From assembly GCA_903927775.1 (NCBI GenBank), contig CAIYOE010000254.1, positions 1-7,481 of the forward strand: DNA of 7,481 nucleotides, in the 5' to 3' direction. Position numbers and translations under genes: made by a program. The notes beneath the pieces are model-generated. The model was given only the letters and a program-made list of their open reading frames with translations, was not told where the DNA came from and did no database searches. The stretch comes from an uncultured Micrococcales bacterium. Lineage in GTDB: Bacteria > Actinomycetota > Actinomycetes > Actinomycetales > Microbacteriaceae. This document shows, in pieces, positions 5,813 to 7,481 of this stretch. Positions within the stretch are counted from its first letter, which is position 1. Each line of letters opens with the position of its first letter.

Positions 5813-7072
5813 CTATTCCTGTCCCGCCGTAAGGTCTTCGAGGCTAGGAAAAATCAGGTTGATGGTGAAGCCAATTCCAGGAACTACCTTGGCCTCAACG
5901 TTCCCGCCAAAAAGCTGGGCGCGCTCTCGCATGCCGGTTATTCCAGCGCCGGTGACCTCTTGCGTTAGGGCATCGATGTCGTTTTGGACCTGATAACCCG
6001 AGTCCTCAATGCCGAGTCCGCTTTTAACCTCGGTCTCAACACCGTTGTCTTTCACCAAAACTTGAAGACCCGACTCCGTCCAGTTGAAATCGATGTCGAT
6101 AGAAGTACCAATCGGTGCATGATTTCGAATGTTTTCAAGGGCCTCGAACACGATTCGGTATATGTTCAGGCCAGCACCCGCAGACAATTCCACCCGCGTA
6201 CCACGATGCAGGATGACTGTTGGATAACCGAGGTCACGGTACTGTGCTGCCAGCAAATCCAGGTCTCGGATGCCTGGTGGGGCGGTTGCAACCTGAACCG
6301 ACATGTTGAGCATGTCGAAAAGACGCCGCATTTCGTTGTGCACCTCGCGTTGCAGCCTGGCAAGTCGCTCAAGCGTCCGAGGAGCCACTTCCGCGTCTAA
6401 CTTGGCAGCGTAACGGGCACCATCGGTAAGTGCGAGGATTCCAGATATCCGTTGCAGTACCAGCTCATTTAGGTCACGCGCAATACCAAAACGTTGATTC
6501 TGTTCCGCTATGTCTAGGCGAGTTCTTAGGCTGGCCGCTTTTACATCATCGCGTTCCATGGTTGCGTTTTTCTGCCGGAAACGCTCGATCGAGTAAGAGC
6601 CCGCTAGCCACGCAAAGCCGTTTACTCCAAGCACTGTTACGCCCGCAAAAGTGAAAGCGGCCCAGCGCCCAGTGTCATTGAAAACATGGATACCGTAGAT
6701 ATCTTTGACTATCGAGCTATTGAGTGCTGCGTTCCAGGCGATAAACAAACCTGATAAGCCAGATGCGACCAAGGTGTAAATGCCGAACCTTCGGATACCA
6801 AAGGCCGCTGCGAGAAATAGCGCAATCGGCGCGACCATGCCAGAAACCAAGGGCTGAATGCCTGTCAGAACCTGGGTCACTGCCCCAGCCACGATCAGAA
6901 GCGGCTGAAACAATGCAAAACGTCGGAAGAATAGTGGGGATAACGACAGCAGTAAAGCGGCCGGCAAGGCACTGGCGCTTTGGATCAGCGTATCTGCTAG
7001 TACGAAAGCCAACGATGCTAGACCAAAAATGATCTCTGGAAGCCATTTTCTGTCGAGGACCCACTGAATCAA
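5813..7072 (-). CDS. NarL-family sensor kinase-like membrane protein lacking the acceptor histidine
   Basis: 419-residue sensor with a hydrophobic N-terminal half: about six segments at 12-32, 36-50, 55-75, 78-92, 97-115 and 136-158, with only short loops. It would sense within or at the membrane. A linker (160-190) leads to a HisKA_3-type dimerization region (192-256). The expected R-x-x-R-[DE]-L-H-[DE] box reads GIARDLNELV, so the acceptor position is N202 (codon AAT, 6467-6469). The HATPase domain follows, with N-box E310-ALE-N314 and NHA (317-319), G1 motif DNGVE (342-346, second glycine missing), a long insert, and a good G2 motif GITGMRERAQLFGG (377-390). Start: TTG at 7072 with a perfect AGGAGG 4 nt upstream; no other in-frame start nearby fits. 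It is upstream of, and almost joined to, the regulator gene. Confidence 0.88.
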   Translation of the reverse strand: MIQWVLDRKWLPEIIFGLASLAFVLADTLIQSASALPAALLLSLSPLFFRRFALFQPLLIVAGAVTQVLTGIQPLVSGMVAPIALFLAAAFGIRRFGIYTLVASGLSGLFIAWNAALNSSIVKDIYGIHVFNDTGRWAAFTFAGVTVLGVNGFAWLAGSYSIERFRQKNATMERDDVKAASLRTRLDIAEQNQRFGIARDLNELVLQRISGILALTDGARYAAKLDAEVAPRTLERLARLQREVHNEMRRLFDMLNMSVQVATAPPGIRDLDLLAAQYRDLGYPTVILHRGTRVELSAGAGLNIYRIVFEALENIRNHAPIGTSIDIDFNWTESGLQVLVKDNGVETEVKSGLGIEDSGYQVQNDIDALTQEVTGAGITGMRERAQLFGGNVEAKVVPGIGFTINLIFPSLEDLTAGQE

Positions 7073-7076
7073 TGGG

Positions 7077-7082
7077 CCTCCT
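7077..7082 (-). promoter_or_regulatory. Shine-Dalgarno site that sets the TTG start of the kinase-like gene
   Basis: A full AGGAGG on the minus strand lies 4 nt before TTG (7072-7070). It is the strongest ribosome site in the window and compensates for the weak start codon. It also shows that the short gap after the tRNA is used for translation initiation. Confidence 0.7.
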
Positions 7083-7104
7083 AAGAGCTACAGCACTGCT
7101 GAAA

Positions 7105-7180
7105 TGGCTCCCCGACTTGGACTCGAACCAAGAACCCTCCGGTTAACAGCCGAATGCTCTGCCAATTGAGCTATCGAGGA
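7105..7180 (-). tRNA. tRNA-Asn (anticodon GUU), CCA encoded
   Basis: A full 76-nt cloverleaf: acceptor UCCUCGA/UCGGGGA (one U-G wobble), D-stem GCUC/GAGC, anticodon stem UUCGG/CCGGA with loop CUGUUAA, variable loop GGGUU, T-stem CUUGG/CCAAG with loop UUCGAGU, discriminator G73, and an encoded CCA (7105-7107). Anticodon GUU reads Asn codons. A promoter-like pair lies just upstream (7204-7232). Only 32 nt separate the 3' end from the kinase-like TTG, with no terminator, so the tRNA seems to head that operon. Confidence 0.97.
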
Positions 7181-7183
7181 ATT

Positions 7184-7196
7184 GTGCCTCAGGCAC
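7184..7196. other. 13-bp palindrome in the tRNA-Asn leader
   Basis: GTGCCT-C-AGGCAC is a perfect 6-bp inverted repeat around one base. It lies between the predicted promoter and the tRNA 5' end (7180), right at the predicted start point. It may be an operator, or a processing feature next to the RNase P cut. A one-base centre makes a stable full-length RNA hairpin unlikely. The symmetry is seen directly; its role is unknown. Confidence 0.3.
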
Positions 7197-7203
7197 CAGA
7201 AAA

Positions 7204-7232
7204 GAGTAGCAAATAATGCCTGGATTCCCAAA
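7204..7232 (-). promoter_or_regulatory. Promoter for tRNA-Asn and the kinase-regulator-azlCD operon
   Basis: On the minus strand TTGGGA (7227-7232) and TACTCT (7204-7209) are separated by exactly 17 nt. They resemble a vegetative sigma promoter with a TANNNT -10. Transcription would start near 7197, leaving a leader of about 17 nt before the tRNA 5' end. The gap to the upstream dehydrogenase stop (7260) leaves no other place for the tRNA promoter. Confidence 0.55.
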
Positions 7233-7259
7233 TCACCATTGGTTAGCGTGTTTTGAGGT

Positions 7260-7481
7260 TTAGTAGCCCAATTCCGGATTGACCACTCCAACCCACTCGC
7301 CCCGTTGCAGATAAGCCAACGTGTTGAGGCGGAGGCGTTCTGAGAACATGCGCAAGACCATTTCGTTGGTGTCGGCAGTGTGAGGAGTAATAATCAAGTT
7401 GGGTGCGCGCCAGAGTGCGTGACCTTCGGGCAGTGGCTCCGGATCAGTCACATCGATGCCTGCGCCAGCAATGATCCCCGA
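7260..7481 (-). CDS. D-isomer-specific 2-hydroxyacid dehydrogenase, C-terminal fragment (5' end beyond the window)
   Basis: NAD(P)-dependent reductase or dehydrogenase of 2-keto/2-hydroxy acids. Only the last 73 residues are present, and the frame is open to base 7481. The fragment begins in the end of the nucleotide-binding domain: SGIIAGAGIDVTDPEPLP, where the Glu of the DPEP motif matches the catalytic Glu of the family. PNLIITPHTA follows, with the catalytic His (fragment residue 34), and then the closing helix of the catalytic domain. The GTG at 7451 is internal, not a start. Phosphoglycerate dehydrogenase, glyoxylate/hydroxypyruvate reductase and lactate dehydrogenase subgroups cannot be told apart from this part. 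No ACT domain follows. The stop is TAA at 7262-7260. Confidence 0.9.
   Translation of the reverse strand, partial: SGIIAGAGIDVTDPEPLPEGHALWRAPNLIITPHTADTNEMVLRMFSERLRLNTLAYLQRGEWVGVVNPELGY

Noticed and set aside
1..7481. CRISPR arrays, insertion sequences, phage genes, toxin-antitoxin pairs
   Set aside because: No regularly spaced repeats, transposase or integrase motifs, or small paired genes were seen on either strand.

Overview
The window looks like chromosomal DNA from an actinobacterium of moderate GC content. A small-genome freshwater Microbacteriaceae relative would fit: short intergenic gaps, start/stop overlaps, GTG and TTG starts, TANNNT-type -10 boxes, and an apparently leaderless def. 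The lineage is inferred from gene style, not from a marker gene. Nearly everything is on the minus strand; peptide deformylase (def) is the only convincing plus-strand gene.

Layout from left to right. Positions 1-653 hold a polar amino-acid ABC transporter permease that runs off the left edge. Positions 654-833 are non-coding and contain a degenerate duplication of the 3' part of the neighbouring tRNA, plus a 9-bp hairpin. A tRNA with anticodon CAU (elongator Met or Ile2) lies at 834-907, 19 nt after the stop of a GT4 glycosyltransferase (927-2387) that has an unusual basic helical tail. A DMT/NIPA-like membrane transporter (about 2459-3391) is divergent from def (3499-4065). The gap between them carries a perfect 9-5-9 palindrome that looks like an operator. 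def converges on azlD, and the two stop codons share one CTAG.

The right half is a compact leftward unit: promoter, tRNA-Asn(GUU), sensor histidine kinase-like protein (5813-7072), NarL-type response regulator-like protein (5128-5811), azlC (4376-5128) and azlD (4062-4379). The junctions are 32 nt, 1 nt, a 1-nt overlap (TAGTG) and a 4-nt overlap (ATGA). AzlCD is a branched-chain amino-acid exporter pair. The window ends in the C-terminal part of a D-2-hydroxyacid dehydrogenase (7260-7481).

The most notable observation is that both signalling partners in this operon are degenerate. The kinase has Asn (N202) where the phospho-accepting His of the HisKA_3 box should be, and its ATP-binding G1 motif is incomplete. 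The regulator keeps the acceptor Asp (D57) and Thr (T89) but has lost the acidic pair (F11-G12) and the conserved Lys (T111). Both folds and the LuxR-type DNA-binding domain look intact. This suggests a non-canonical, possibly phosphorylation-independent control module tied to amino-acid export. The substitutions are read directly from the sequence; the functional meaning is inference.
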